Source: Lolium rigidum
Lineage: Eukaryota; Streptophyta; Magnoliopsida; Poales; Poaceae
DNA length: 64,000 bases
Direction of reading: 5' to 3'
Assembly (NCBI RefSeq): GCF_022539505.1
Contig: NC_061509.1
Span: 205,928,721-205,992,720, forward strand
Below, piece after piece: positions 23,114-33,545 of this stretch. The position numbers were made by a program, and so were the translations under genes. A model generated the notes under the pieces. It saw only the letters and a program-made list of their open reading frames with translations, made no database searches and was not told where the DNA came from. Position 1 is the stretch's first letter; every line of letters starts with the position of its first letter.

Positions 23114-23494
23114 ATGGTCTCCAAGAACAAGGGCAAGGAGCTTCCGGATGAAGATAATCAAGATCTTGAGTGGAAAGAGGAGAACAAGAGCGTCAAGGAA
23201 GAAGATGAAGAAGAGGTGGAGGAAGACTCGCGTGCACACCAGCGTGCTACCATCGCAAGCGTCAAGGTGGTGGACAACCCCTTCAGTGCAAACAAGAGCG
23301 CAAGAATTCGCACCGGAGGAGGGGTTCCACGTCATTACCTAGCTCCGAAGACATCTTTCTCAGGCACTCACCATCCCTTCCGCAATCTAATTTTCAATAA
23401 TCAAATTGAAAGGATTCGTTACCGAGATATCTTTTCTTTTTTCCCAGGGATTTTTTGGGTAATCAGCTCCCATGCTGCAAACAGTCAAATCTGA
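23114..23494 (+). CDS. hypothetical charged protein in Athila second-ORF position
   Basis: The ATG at 23114 has good context (ACCATGG). The 127-codon product begins MVSKNKGKELPDEDNQDLEW, with an extreme Glu/Lys/Asp content (EEDEEEVEEDSRAHQ), then VDNPFSANKSARIRTGGG and a hydrophobic end. It is a soluble, probably partly coiled protein. Similar short ORFs occur at this place in Triticeae Athila-type elements, but no function is known to me. Confidence 0.45.
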   Translation: MVSKNKGKELPDEDNQDLEWKEENKSVKEEDEEEVEEDSRAHQRATIASVKVVDNPFSANKSARIRTGGGVPRHYLAPKTSFSGTHHPFRNLIFNNQIERIRYRDIFSFFPGIFWVISSHAANSQI

Positions 23495-23616
23495 ACCTTG
23501 TCGCTCTTCTTTCCTCGTGGGCAGGAAGCACACCAGCAGCGTGCGTTGCGTGATTCCACTGTGTTTTTTGCACTTGACTGGGTGGACAGGTAGATCATTC
23601 TAACACTGCAGGAAGG

Positions 23617-23901
23617 ATGAAGCCTGAAGGTGAAGAGTGGGGAAATAACTCCAAGAGTTGGGACTCGCCGTCGGACATACTTCTTAACCGCGTCGAGCAC
23701 AATTCGGAGATGATTCGCAACCTCACGTACAAGATTGATGAGCTTCGGGAGCTTGTTGAGAAGCTTGTCGAGGAATTCATCACCACCATCGCCAAAGGAG
23801 TAATTCATCATCGGTATTGGCATCCCCTTGGTTTGTTCCAAGCTTGGGGGAGTGCCGCGGTATCACATTATCACTACCTTTTACTTTTTACTGTCAAGTA
23901 G
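23617..23901 (+). pseudogene. coiled-coil fragment of the Athila second ORF
   Basis: The open stretch includes a predicted amphipathic helix, NRVEHNSEMIRNLTYKIDEL, then RELVEKLVEEFITTIAKG. It reads as the C-terminal continuation of the protein starting at 23114, separated from it by about 120 nt and a frame change. Whether an intron or decay separates them is not decidable from the sequence. Confidence 0.4.
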
Positions 23902-24683
23902 TGTCATATCATGAGTAGGGAAGTTATCATATAAGATGGGTTGCGGTTTGGAAGTATCTCTCCTTTAGTTAGTCGTCTATGTATCCCTTGGTGTGAGCTA
24001 TCGTTATGGAATATTAATGAGAAGTCTTATCATTTACATATTGCACATCTTATTTTAGTTTGCAATCTCTATTATATGATTTATCTTGTTGTTAGTATTG
24101 GTATCACTTTAGGAGCATTGAATAAATCTATTTGGTTTTGGCAAACTTAGCATTGGTCAATAGCAACAACACTTTGAGGTTTAAATAGAAAAGAGAAATA
24201 CATGTAGTTGTTTCATTGTCTTTCTTTCTTGTTAGCTCATAGCTTATTATTCTGAAGTTAAAACTGTTTGTGCTTATAAGGAAGATGCATGATTATTTCT
24301 ATCACATGTATATTTGTTTGTTTCCTTCAACTCTTATGCTTGCTAATTAACCTTGCTAGCCAAAGACCTGCACTGAGAGGGAATACTTCTCGTGCATCCA
24401 AACCTTAACCCAAACCTATGCCATTTGTGTCCACCATATCTACCTACTACATGGTATTTCCTGCCATTCTAAGTAAATACTTCGTGTGCTACCTTTAAAC
24501 AATTCAAAATTTACTATCTCTTATTTGTGTCAATGTTTTATAGCTCATGAGGAAGTATGTGGTGTTTTATCTTTCAATCTTGTTGGGCAACTTTCACCAA
24601 TGTACTAGTGGCTTCATCTGCTTATCCAATAATTTTGCAAAAAGAGCCAGCAATGGGATTCCCAGTCCCAAATTAATTAATCT

Positions 24684-24908
24684 AAAAGACACTCCTCCAT
24701 GGTATGTGATTGATGGACGGCACCCGAAGGATTCGGTTAGCCATGGCTTGTGTAAGCAAGGGTTGGGGGGAGTGTCATCATAATAAAACTAAAATAAAAA
24801 GGCACTCCTTCATGGTATGAGATTGTTGGCAGGCACCCGAGGATTCGGTTAGCCATGGTTTGTGAAAGAAAGGTTGGAAGGAGTGCCATACAAAATAAAA
24901 ATAAAATG
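24684..24908 (+). repeat. 112-bp tandem repeat, two units, in the Athila 3' region
   Basis: Units start at about 24684 and 24796. Both contain AGRCACTCCTYCATGGTATG, GCACCCGARGGATTCGGTTAGCCATGG and GAGTGYCAT with scattered differences. They lie about 700 bp upstream of the 3' LTR. Confidence 0.8.
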
Positions 24909-25578
24909 GGAGCCGCTCTTTGAAGGTTTGTCCGGCAAGGGGTTAGAGTACCCGCTACCGGTCGTTGACAACAACAAACACCTCTCAAAATGTTACTTTT
25001 ATTCTCTTTATATGATTTCAAAACTGAAAAAGCTCTAGCACATGATTTAATCCCTGCTTCCCTCTGCGAAGGGCCTGTCTTTTACTTTATGTTGAGTCAG
25101 TAAACCTATTTCCCTCCATCTTAAGCAAGCATTTGAGTAGTTGTGATCAAACTATTATACTGTGATTTACTACATCATGTCTTTTATTTTTCCTTGTTTA
25201 TGTACAAGTTTTATCTGAATGAATATAGCTTTGCAAGTTATCAATGATCATGAGGAGACTATTATGATTGAGTATGCAAATTGTGCCATATAAACTTTAA
25301 CATGAGAACGCTGCTCAATGAGATAAGTATAATCTGTTAATTGTTCTCTGACCAAGAACGAAGTTTGCCATCACCAACTATGATTTCTTATGCACCTTTA
25401 TTTGTGATTACCTTATACTTGTTTCAAGTTGAGTTATATGAGGAAGTTGTTTACTAGAATGTCTTGTGTGAATGAATATGATGCTTCTTGTCCGTATTTT
25501 ATTGATCGACTCTTCACTCCATAAACATGTGGTCCTGTTTACCGAGTTCAGTTTCGCTTGGGGACAAGCGAAGTCTAA

Positions 25579-25590
25579 GCTTGGGGGGGT
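25579..25590 (+). other. polypurine tract of the Athila element
   Basis: GCTTGGGGGGGT lies directly before the 3' LTR start TGATACG. The G7 run is the typical Athila plus-strand primer. Confidence 0.85.
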
Positions 25591-27104
25591 TGATACGTCC
25601 AATTTGCATCACTATTTTATATCATAATTTGCTGTTATTCATTGATATATTTCATATTTGGACATAATACTTATGTTATTTCATCTATTTTGCATGTTTC
25701 ATGATTATTGGAGGATCGAGCACCGGAGCCGGGATTCTGCTGGAAAAAGCACCGTCGGAATGCAATATTTCGGAAGATCAACAGCTGATGGGAATTATAC
25801 CAAAAATCCTATTTTTCCGGATGACGAAGGAAGCCGGAAGGGGGAGCCGAGGGGACCCGAGGTGGGCCCGGACCATAGGCCGGCGCGGCCCATGGCCTGG
25901 CCGCGCCGCCCGGTGAGGAGGGGGCCCACGGCCCCTCTCGCCTCCTTTTCTTCGCGAAATCCTTCGTCCCGAAGACCTAAGCCACGAGAGGGTACCTCAC
26001 GAAGAGTTACGGCCGCCTGCGCGGGGCGGAGAACACCGGAGAGAAAGAGCTCTCCGGCGGGCTGAGATCCACCGGGGAAATTCCCTCCGGGAGGGGGAAA
26101 TCGACGCCATCGTCACCGTCATCGAGTTGGACATCATCTCCATCACCATCATCATCATCTCCACCATCATCACCGCCGTCTCCACCGCTGGACATCGTCA
26201 CCGCCGTAGCAATTTGGGTTTGATCTTGATTGTTTGATAGGGGAAACTCTCCCGGTATTGATTTCTACTTGTTATTGATGCTATTGAGTGAAACCGTTGA
26301 ACAAAGGTTTATGTTCAGATTGTTATTTGTCATCATATCACCTCTGATCATGTTCCATATGATGTCTCGTGAGTAGTTCGTTTAGTTCTTGAGGACATGG
26401 GTGAAGTCTAAATGTTAGTAGTGAAGTATGGTTGAGTAATATTCAATGTTATGATATTTAAGTTGTGGTGTTATTCTTCTAGTGGTGTCGTGTGAACGTC
26501 GACTACACGACACTTCACCTTTATGGGCCTAGGGGAATGCATCCTGTACTCGTTTGCCAATTGCGGGGTTGCCGGAGTGACAGAAACCTAAGCCCCCGTT
26601 GGTATATCGATGCAGGAGGGATAGCAGGATCTCAGAGTTTAAGGCTGTGGTTAGATTTATTCTTAATTACTTTCTTGTAGTTGCGGATGCTTGCAAGGGG
26701 TATAATCACAAGTATGTATTAGTCCTAGGAAGGGCGGTACATTAGCACAGGTTCACCCACACAGCACTTATCAAAACAATGAAGATTAATTAGCCGTATG
26801 TAGCGAAAGCACTAGACTAAAATCCCGTGTGTCCTCGAGAACGTTTGGTCATTATAAGTAAACAAACCGGCTTGTCCTTTGTGCTAAAAAGGATTGAGCC
26901 ACTCGCTGCAATTGTTACTCTCGCACTTTACTTACTCGTACTTTATTCATCTGTTACATCAAAACCCCCTGAATACTTGTCTGTGAGCATTTACAGTGAA
27001 TCCTTCATCGAAACTGCTTGTCAACACTTTCTGCTCCTCATTGGGTTCGACACTCTTTCTTATCGAAGATACTACGATACACCCCCTATACTTGTGGGTC
27101 ATCA
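25591..27104 (+). repeat. 3' LTR of the Athila element
   Basis: 1514 bp, the same termini as the 5' copy. It is preceded by the polypurine tract AGCTTGGGGGGGT. Confidence 0.95.
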
Positions 27105-27109
27105 CATAC
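27105..27109. repeat. target-site duplication of the Athila element, right
   Basis: CATAC, identical to 16419-16423. On the minus strand it is the splice-donor start GTATG of the Harbinger gene. Confidence 0.95.
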
Positions 27110-28140
27110 CTTTTGCTCCAAGTCGTGGCCGCTGATCGGCCGTTCGTCGACCTCCGCCTGTATGCCGTGCCATTTGCTGCACGCCGTCTGCATGATCCCC
27201 CAATGGGTGGCCATTGCCTTGTCTCCCCGGTACACGTTCATGTTCGTCTTGTCGAAGTAGGGATCGACGAGTTTGCGTTCGTCGTACACCTGCTTCACTC
27301 GAAGCCAATATGTGTCGAACGACTGATTGGCCCCGATTATGCCGTTCATGGACACGGCTATCCAAGCTTCGGCGAGGCACTCCTCTTCCTTCGGCGTCCA
27401 TTTGATACGCGGTTCGGCAGGCGGCGAGTCCTTCTTCCTCTTCTTCTTCCCCTTCGACGAGGTTGGCGGCGGCTTGAGTTGGCTCTTCTTCTTCTTCGTC
27501 TTCTTCTTCGACGGCTTGGCTTCCGTCGGCAATATCCTCCCGATGCTCGTTGCGCGCCGCCACAGCTGCCGTCGCCCTCGCCTCCTCTTGCGTGAAGAAC
27601 CCCGGGCTCGCGGCGGTGGCGGCCATGAAGAACCCCGGGCTCGCAGCGGCGGCGATGGAGCCGGAGGTGATCATCTCGTGGATCTCCTCTTCGTTCGGCG
27701 CCGCCGTCGCACCGAACGGGAGCGGCCCTCGTCGCATGGCCGGCGAGGTGCCCTCGGACCGGCCGCCGCCGCCGACGTCAAGCTCGACGGGCGGACGGCG
27801 TGAACTCGGACGGTTGGACGTAGGCGCCCTCTTGGAACATGGCAGGCGGCGACGGCGAGTACATCAAAGGGGAGAAGGACGACGGGGAACTACTTGTACC
27901 TTGCGCCGGCCATTGGCCGGGGAACATGGCGCCGCCGCTCATGGCCATGCTGATCTTCCTCGCTTGTTCGTCCTGGGCCGCCGCTGCCGCCGTCTTGGCG
28001 GCAGCTTTTTTCACCCTCTCCGCCCTAGCGCATGTTTCCACGTCGCGCCGGTTCTCGTCCGCCGCCCACTCTGCGTTCGACATGCCCAGCGGCCGCTCCT
28101 TCTTCGCCCGCGGCTTCCTCTCCGTCGCCTTCGGCGGCAT
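27110..28140 (-). pseudogene. Harbinger copy 3 Myb/SANT gene, exon 1
   Basis: The start ATG is at 28140 (MPPKATERKPRAKKERPLG, a basic N-terminus), followed by WAADENRRDVETCARAER and a Ser/Pro-rich section. A frame change near 27780 leads to an acidic stretch, and another near 27480-27560 leads to the Myb/SANT block: PRIKWTPKEEECLAEAWIAV, SFDTYWLRVKQVYDERK, GDKAMATHWGIMQTACSKW. The exon ends AAAAG at 27110 before a GTATG donor, the same splice position as copy 1. The first five intron bases are the target site duplicated by the Athila element. Confidence 0.75.
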
Positions 28141-28528
28141 TGTGGTGCACGAGAAGAGAGGAGGAGAGCGGTGGTGGACGAGAAGACGCCGCCGGGAACT
28201 GGAACTGGAAGACGAGGAGAATGGACAAATTCGGCGGGAGAGAATGGGGATATGCAAGCAAATTGGAGGGAATGGGGATATGCAAGCCAATTGGAGGGAA
28301 AATCGACAGGATTTGGTTTTCTTGTCGCCGACTACGCGGGTCCACACGACGTTTCGCGCCAAAATCTTTCGTCCGGAGTCCCCGAGCGTGCCCGGGGGAC
28401 TGGGGATGGCGTGGGCTCGCCGGATGGATGAAGAGCCAAATCCGGACGAAAACGAGGAACCGGGAGCGCGACTGGACCGATTTACGCCATCCGGATGTAA
28501 AAATGGCTCGCCGGGGACCTGTTCGGGG

Positions 28529-28544
28529 ACGAGTGGAGATGCTC
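28529..28544 (-). repeat. right terminal inverted repeat of Harbinger copy 3
   Basis: ACGAGTGGAGATGCTC, the exact reverse complement of the left terminal repeat at 15434. Confidence 0.8.
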
Positions 28545-29194
28545 TGCTCCACCGCGTGCGCGCCACTAGACTACTAGAGTGTCTTCCCCTTCCTCTGCTG
28601 GTCCGCTCGCCCTCCTTTCCCCAGTCCCCATCGCCGTCCTTCCACCGTTGCTAGCCGCCTCTCGCGACGGTCACCCTTTCCCGCAACCTCTGCCATGTAA
28701 AACCACCTCCTCTCTGGCTCTCCCGTCCGTCGCAGCCCTGCCGGCCACCTTGTCGCTGCCTCTGCTCGGCTCCTTTCTTCTCCGCCCAGCGATCTTGACG
28801 CGCCCTAGTCACGCCGCGAACAAGTCACCGCAGGACCTACGAGGAGCAGTTGGTGAGATGGAGGTAGGTGGCTGCTATATTTATGGATTTACTCTCCTTT
28901 CAGCGGAAATTGGTCTTCTTGGATAGCAGTATTAGAAACCTGAGTGTTCGGGATTTCTTAGAAGTGGGGAATTTATCGGGTGAAAAGTGAAATTTTCATG
29001 AAGTTTATAAATTCTATGACTCGATATCTTTCGAATCCGGATTTGGTGTACATGAGATGTCAGTTTCTGAAAAAACACGGGAGAAATGGGGTCAACGCCG
29101 CGTTCGGCAGACCAACATAGCTAAACGTGGCTCGCAAAGTGTCCCCGTAGTAGGATCGAGTACAACAAAGCAGCACATATCTTAGAAAACAAAA
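28545..29194. other. intergenic stretch, no recognised gene
   Basis: C-rich sequence with a 115-codon open frame at 28579-28926 (low-complexity Pro/Leu/Ser start, no domain seen), then AT-richer DNA. CTCTGCCATGTAAAACC and similar runs do not resemble any known leader. I see no transposon end or conserved exon here. Confidence 0.4.
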
Positions 29195-29203
29195 CATGGT
29201 CGT
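29195..29203. repeat. 9-bp target-site duplication, left
   Basis: CATGGTCGT, repeated exactly at 29866-29874. Confidence 0.9.
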
Positions 29204-29289
29204 GACGATTTGCACAAAAATAACCCAAAAGCGAAAGAAAAGCACAGGCTGAGCCTCCGGCGAAACTATTTCACCCATTTAACTCTTTT

Positions 29290-29477
29290 GTGTGGCGCCC
29301 CTCTCATGGGCGCCACACATGCCCATGTGGCGCCCCTGGTGCCGGCGCCACACACCCATCCGACGTGGCCCGTCGACGCTGAGACGGTAATCCCGATCCG
29401 ACGTGGCAGCATGTGTGGCGTCGCTCTCGCCGGCGCCACACTTTGAAAGTGTGGCGCCCGTGGCAAGGGCGCCACAC
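29290..29477. repeat. four 29-bp GGCGCC hairpins in the left MITE arm
   Basis: Hairpins at 29290-29318, 29325-29353, 29413-29441 and 29449-29477. Each has 10-bp arms, GTGTGGCGCC and GGCGCCACAC (one or no mismatch), and a 9-nt loop whose sequence differs each time. Between the last two is the palindrome ACACTTTGAAAGTGT. Confidence 0.9.
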
Positions 29478-29591
29478 ATGCACTTAAGTTTGGCCGCGCG
29501 AGCCCAGCCCATCCCACACATGCTCATAATATTTTGTGTGGCTGTTCTCAGACATGCTGGGCTAGGCGCGCGCGGCCAAACTTAAGTGCAT

Positions 29592-29779
29592 GTGTGGCGC
29601 CCTTGCCACGGGCGCCACACTTTCAAAGTGTGGCGCCGGCGAGAGCGGCGCCACACATGCTGCCACGTTGGATCGGGATCACCAGCTCAGCGTCGACGAG
29701 CCACGTCGGATGGGTGTGTGGCGCCGGCACCAGGGGCACCACATGGGCATGTGTGGCGCCCATGGGAGGGGCGCCACAC
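29592..29779. repeat. four 29-bp GGCGCC hairpins in the right MITE arm
   Basis: Mirror set at 29592-29620, 29628-29656, 29716-29744 and 29751-29779, again 29 bp each. The third has two changes in one arm (GGCACCACAT). Confidence 0.9.
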
Positions 29780-29865
29780 AAAAGAGTTAGATGGGTGAAA
29801 TAGTTTCGCCGGAGGGTCAGTCTGTGCTTTTCTTTCACTTTTGGGTTATTTTTGTGCAAATCGCC

Positions 29866-29874
29866 CATGGTCGT
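29866..29874. repeat. 9-bp target-site duplication, right
   Basis: CATGGTCGT, repeated exactly at 29195-29203. Confidence 0.9.
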
Positions 29875-29904
29875 CACTCGTCAGTCTGTAATTACTTGTA
29901 TGAG

Positions 29905-30290
29905 ATTCTGTATTTTTTTTGAACGGGAAAGGTCCCGAAGGGCCGAGATGCTTCATTAAATTAGAGCGGTGAAGTACAAAATACAAGGAGGACCCTAGAA
30001 AGATACAAAATTACAGACAAGTCCCTATAAGTTGCACAAAGAACCCAAGATCTTGGATGAAGAACGCAATCCAGTCCAGCTTCATCTTCACCAAACTCGC
30101 TCTGCATCATGCCGTGGTCAACTGCAGCGACGCCGGGGACATGACCACTTGGGTCACTGCAGCGGGAGCCGAACACGGCGGAGCTATCAGGCCTCCGAAG
30201 TTGGAGGTTGGAGTATTCCCTGCGCTGGCTCTCAGTTACCAGCAGATCAGGGGGGAGTGGCCGCCATTTATTTAGAACAGGATAGGTACA
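29905..30290 (-). mobile_element. probable LINE 3' tail, 5'-truncated
   Basis: Read on the minus strand, a non-coding 3' UTR-like stretch (TAATTTTGTATCTTTCTAGGG, CTAATTTAATGAAGC) ends in CGGGACCTTTCCCGTTC followed by a run of eight A. This layout, with a GC-rich stem just before the A-run, also ends the recognisable LINE at 30806. No coding sequence is left. The length of the fragment is uncertain. Confidence 0.45.
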
Positions 30291-30805
30291 TATGCCTCGA
30301 AAGCAAAATCACTACCGGGCGAAACGACACTATAATGAAAACTTTTGTGCAATTTGTACAAGTACAGTGATAATACTACATCATCAAAGAAACAAAGGGG
30401 ATAGGAGAGAGAAATGGAGGGGAAATGGGAGATAGGTGTTGCTCTAGAGAGATGAGAGTTCAATCTTGTCTGAGTGGTGGGTGGCGGACATGTGCCCGGA
30501 AGGAGACAAACAAAGATGCATGTCCTATATGCTATAGGGCCTAGCCTCCGGATAATTAGCAGACGCCGACCCCCGCACGCTGCTAAATGTCTGCGTACGC
30601 CGGCTGTAGCTCTCGTAAAGATAGATGGCAGCGATAGGTTTGCGCTCTGCGCACGTGCTCCATCACACTTTTTCCATACGCGGTAGAACACAGTTTGCTG
30701 GTTCTGAAAATCAACAAAAAACTTTGAAGGATGAAAGTTGTTGATAGTGTCACTTATAAATTTGGGCACTTATAGAACTGAAGTCCATGCTGGATTGGTC
30801 AAGGT
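30291..30805. other. no recognised feature
   Basis: A 165-codon minus-strand frame (30272-30769) is open but has no recognisable domain. Its composition and position give no support for a gene. Confidence 0.4.
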
Positions 30806-31249
30806 TACTTTTTTCTTTTTTTCGAAATGGGATTATCCCGGCCTCTGCATCGGTTGATGCACACAGCCATTTATTAATAATAAAACATCCGCATAGTTTA
30901 CATCTCAAAGATCGTCGAAAGTCGATACAAAAATCAACCATCGAAAAAAGCAGGAAAATCTGAGCGAACTAGGCATCTTGCAATCTTCTAATAGGCCGCC
31001 AAATAGCCTGGTAGAAAATATCCTGGGCAACCATTAGAAGGCGGTTGCATCCAGAAACCATGCATTATCCTCCGGGAGCAGGAAACGCCAGAGCTGGATC
31101 CAGTAAACCATAGTGTGAATAACCTGCAAGAAATTAGTAGAATTTTTTTTGTTAAAAACAATATCGTTTCTGCAATTCCATATTGACCAACATAAAGCGG
31201 AAACCCCAATACGAATCCTAGCTTTATCAGTTGTGTCAGTTCCATTAAG

Positions 31250-31810
31250 CTAATTCCCAAACATATTTGTGATATTGGAAGGAGGTGGAATATTATATGC
31301 AACTAAAATCACTCGCCAGATAAGCTTAGCAAAAGGGCATGAAATAAACAAGTGTTCCACTGATTCCTCATTGTCACAGAAAGAACATTTGGTATTTCCA
31401 TTCCAATTTCGTTTTGCTAAATTATCGCGGGTCAAAAGGACTTTTTTATTGAGAAACCACATGAAAATTTTAATTTTTAGTGGGATTTTTATTTTCCAAA
31501 GATACTTACGAAGATATCTTGTCTGTCCATTTATCATATCACCATACATAGATTTAACAGTGAACTTTCCAGAAGATGTTAGCCCCCAAACGAACCTATC
31601 TTGATCCTCATTTAAATGTATCTCCATTAATCTTTGACACAGGTGTACCCATTGATCCCATTTATCGCCAATAAGCCTTCTCCTAAAACCAATATTTAAC
31701 GGAGTTGAACTCATAACATTTGCCACCGTAGCGTGTTTTCGATGGACTATGTTGTAAAGTTGGGGATATTGTGATGCAAGAGTCTGATCACCCAGCCATT
31801 TGTCTTCCAA
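31250..31810 (-). pseudogene. LINE zf-RVT C-terminal domain
   Basis: An open stretch of 186 codons with the zf-RVT signature: DRFVWGLTSSGKFTVKSMY, LWKIKIPLKIKIFMWFLNKK, LTRDNLAKRNWNGNTKCSFC, NEESVEHLFISCPFAKLIW. The CxxC...HLF..C pattern is the zinc-binding core found after RT in plant non-LTR elements. It overlaps the preceding part in another frame. Confidence 0.85.
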
Positions 31811-32580
31811 AACCGCACACCCTCACCAGATCCAACCTCAAATTTTCCTCTACTAAAAAAAGCCCCTTTAACTTTCATTAGTCCTTTCCAAAAAGGTGAA
31901 TCAGTAGGTTTACTTTCAACTTCCATCAATATTTTCTGTGAGAGATACTTGTTTTTTAATAGTTGTTGCCATAAGCCGTCTTCAGAAAGTAATTTGAATA
32001 ACCATTTACTAAGTAAGCAAGAATTTTTAATTTCCAGAACCTCAATGCCAAGACCACCTTGATCTTTAGGCCTACAAATCATGTTTCACTTAGTTAACCT
32101 ATCTTTCTTTTTGTTTTCCTCACATTGCCAAAAGAAACGTGATCGGAAAAAATCCAATCTCTTCCTTACCCCTTTAGGTAAATCGAAGAAAGATAACATG
32201 AACATAGGTAAACTAGTGAGCACTGAATTAATCAATACAAGGCGATCCCCATATGATAATAATTTACCGGCCCAGCACCCAAGTTTATTTTCAAATCTAC
32301 TTTCCACTGGATTCCATTCAGAATTCTTTAATTTTCTATAATGAATTGGGATACCCAAATATCTGAACGGTAAAGAGCCAACAACCAAATAGTTGCTTAT
32401 ATTGCTCTTCTTCTTCTTTGGCTTTCCCAAAGCAGAAAATCTCACTTTTGTGAAAATTTATTTTAAGTCCTGATAATTCTTCAAAGAATCGAAGTATAAG
32501 TTTCATATTTATTGCCTTTTCAAAGTCATGCTCCAAGAAGAGTATCGTGTCATCAGCATATTGCAGTATATCTGAGCAAA
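31747..32580 (-). pseudogene. LINE reverse transcriptase, palm end and C-terminal region
   Basis: Catalytic YADD is at 32549-32560 in the context DILQYADDTILFLEHDFEKA. It is followed by SGLKINFHKSEIFCFGKA, LPFRYLGIPIHYRKL (conserved plant LINE block), GKLLSYGDRLVLINSVLTSL and, in another frame, PKDQGGLGIEVLEIKNSCLL and KWLFKLLSEDGLWQQLLKNK. Frame changes near 32400 and a broken junction near 32085 show decay. This enzyme copies LINE RNA at nicked target DNA. Confidence 0.85.
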
Positions 32581-32989
32581 TATGTGCATAAAAGCTTACA
32601 CAACGCTTTCTTAAAACACATTGAATTATTAAAAGTTAAAGATTGTAGCCATCACCGTGATACAATTTGATCTTTTCCAGCCATGCTTCAAACAATAATT
32701 ATTTTACTGTACTAAATGTATATATACAGACATCTTATAATTTTCATGTTGAATGTAGAAAAAATGAAACCTATGACAGTTTTTGGAAGACACTGAAGAC
32801 GAGTCCAACACAATCTCATCAACTACTCTACGTTGTACCATCAGATCATGAATGTAAAAGGAATTGCAACACTTCATTGAAAACGAGTGTCGTGGAATTA
32901 AAGTGATTTGCGACATAATTGTTGTCGCATCGTCCAAAGGCTAAAAAGTCCGACGAATCCCGAATAAATATAGATCATCCAACATTAGA
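32581..32989. other. AT-rich stretch, no recognised feature
   Basis: Between the truncated LINE and the Copia target-site duplication. No open frame of note, no repeat and no transposon end were seen. Confidence 0.4.
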
Positions 32990-32994
32990 GAGTG
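32990..32994. repeat. target-site duplication of the Copia element, left
   Basis: GAGTG, identical to 42613-42617. Confidence 0.92.
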
Positions 32995-33545
32995 TGAATG
33001 TTCTAGGACGTCGCCTAGAGGAGGGGTGAATAAGGGTGTATAAAAACTTTTACTTGAGAGCTAAACTAGGCGGAATAAAACTACAAGTGTTTACTAGTTT
33101 AGCTCAAGGCCTAACAACTAGGGGTTTGACTAAGTGCTCCAATAAACTATGCTAGCATGATGAGCAACAAGGTGATAACAAGATAGGTATAGCATCAAGC
33201 ATGATAGATATCACAATGTAAAGCGCATAGGTAAAGGAGCTCGGGTTGAGAAGTAACCGGTGCACGAGGAGACGACGATGTATCCCGAAGTTCACACCCA
33301 AGGGTGCTACGTCTCCGTTGGAGCGGTGTGGAGGCACGAGGCACTCCAATGAGCCACTAGGGCCACCGTATTCTCCTCGAGCCTTTCCTCCAAGGAGAAA
33401 AGCCTCGATCCACTAAGGGACCCTTGAGGGTGGTCCCCGAACCCATACAAGCTTGGGCAAACTCCCAAATATCAAGCTTGAGGCAACTCCACAACGAGGA
33501 GGCTCTCAAGTACACGGCCACAAGAGGCTTACAACACACCACCAA

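Larger units (their letters stand above)
22779..25590 (+). other. Athila post-pol region (env-position sequence)
   Basis: About 2.8 kb lie between integrase and the 3' LTR. This is where Athila elements carry an extra, envelope-position ORF or its remains. It holds two short coding remnants (23114-23494 and 23617-23901), a tandem repeat (24684-24908) and AT-rich non-coding DNA up to the polypurine tract. No transmembrane envelope-like protein is seen. Confidence 0.6.
16424..27104 (+). mobile_element. complete Athila-lineage Ty3/gypsy retrotransposon
   Basis: A 10.7-kb element with two LTRs (16424-17938 and 25591-27104), TG..CA ends and a perfect 5-bp target-site duplication CATAC (16419-16423 and 27105-27109). 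The PBS matches tRNA-Asp. RT wording (DHYPLPFIDQMLERL, FCFLDGYYRFSQI) and the PBS place it with the Athila lineage, to which the abundant Triticeae Sabrina/Wham/Fatima-type families belong. The exact family is not claimed. Pol carries at least five frame changes. By eye the LTRs differ at roughly 30-40 positions (about 2-3%), so the insertion is fairly recent but the copy is dead. Confidence 0.93.
15434..28544 (-). mobile_element. Harbinger-type element, copy 3, split by a retrotransposon
   Basis: Bounded by a 16-bp perfect terminal inverted repeat, GAGCATCTCCACTCGT at 15434-15449 and its complement at 28529-28544. TAA precedes the left end, but the three bases after the right end (TGC) do not match, so the TSD is not confirmed. 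Removing the 10,686-bp Athila insertion plus one TSD leaves about 2.4 kb holding one Myb/SANT gene on the minus strand and no transposase. It is therefore non-autonomous. Confidence 0.75.
29204..29865. mobile_element. Mutator-type foldback MITE (662 bp)
   Basis: Two long inverted arms (about 29204-29511 and 29550-29865) meet at a short loop containing TAATATTTTGTGTGG. Ends read G(A/G)CGATTTGCACAAAAATAACCC on both sides. A perfect 9-bp direct repeat, CATGGTCGT, flanks the element (29195-29203 and 29866-29874). Terminal repeats of about 300 bp with a 9-bp duplication are the signature of Mutator-like elements. It has no coding capacity. Each arm holds four 29-bp hairpins built on GTGTGGCGCC and GGCGCCACAC. 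Transcripts would fold into a long hairpin able to feed small-RNA pathways. Confidence 0.85.
30806..32580 (-). mobile_element. 5'-truncated LINE (L1-type) retrotransposon
   Basis: On the minus strand: the end of the RT palm with YADD, RT thumb region, zinc-binding reverse transcriptase domain (zf-RVT), a 3' UTR, and an A-rich tail (T-runs at 30806-30825 on the plus strand). The 5' break falls about six codons before YADD, near 32580, as expected from incomplete reverse transcription. Flanking target-site duplications were not found. Confidence 0.8.

Noticed and set aside
27839..28654. 271-codon plus-strand frame
   Set aside because: It lies opposite exon 1 of Harbinger copy 3. Codon pattern and homology favour the minus strand.
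29266..29803. Several open frames of 60-89 codons inside the foldback MITE
   Set aside because: They appear on both strands with near-identical mirrored text because of the inverted arms and GC-rich repeats. A 9-bp TSD and no domain mark it as a non-coding MITE.
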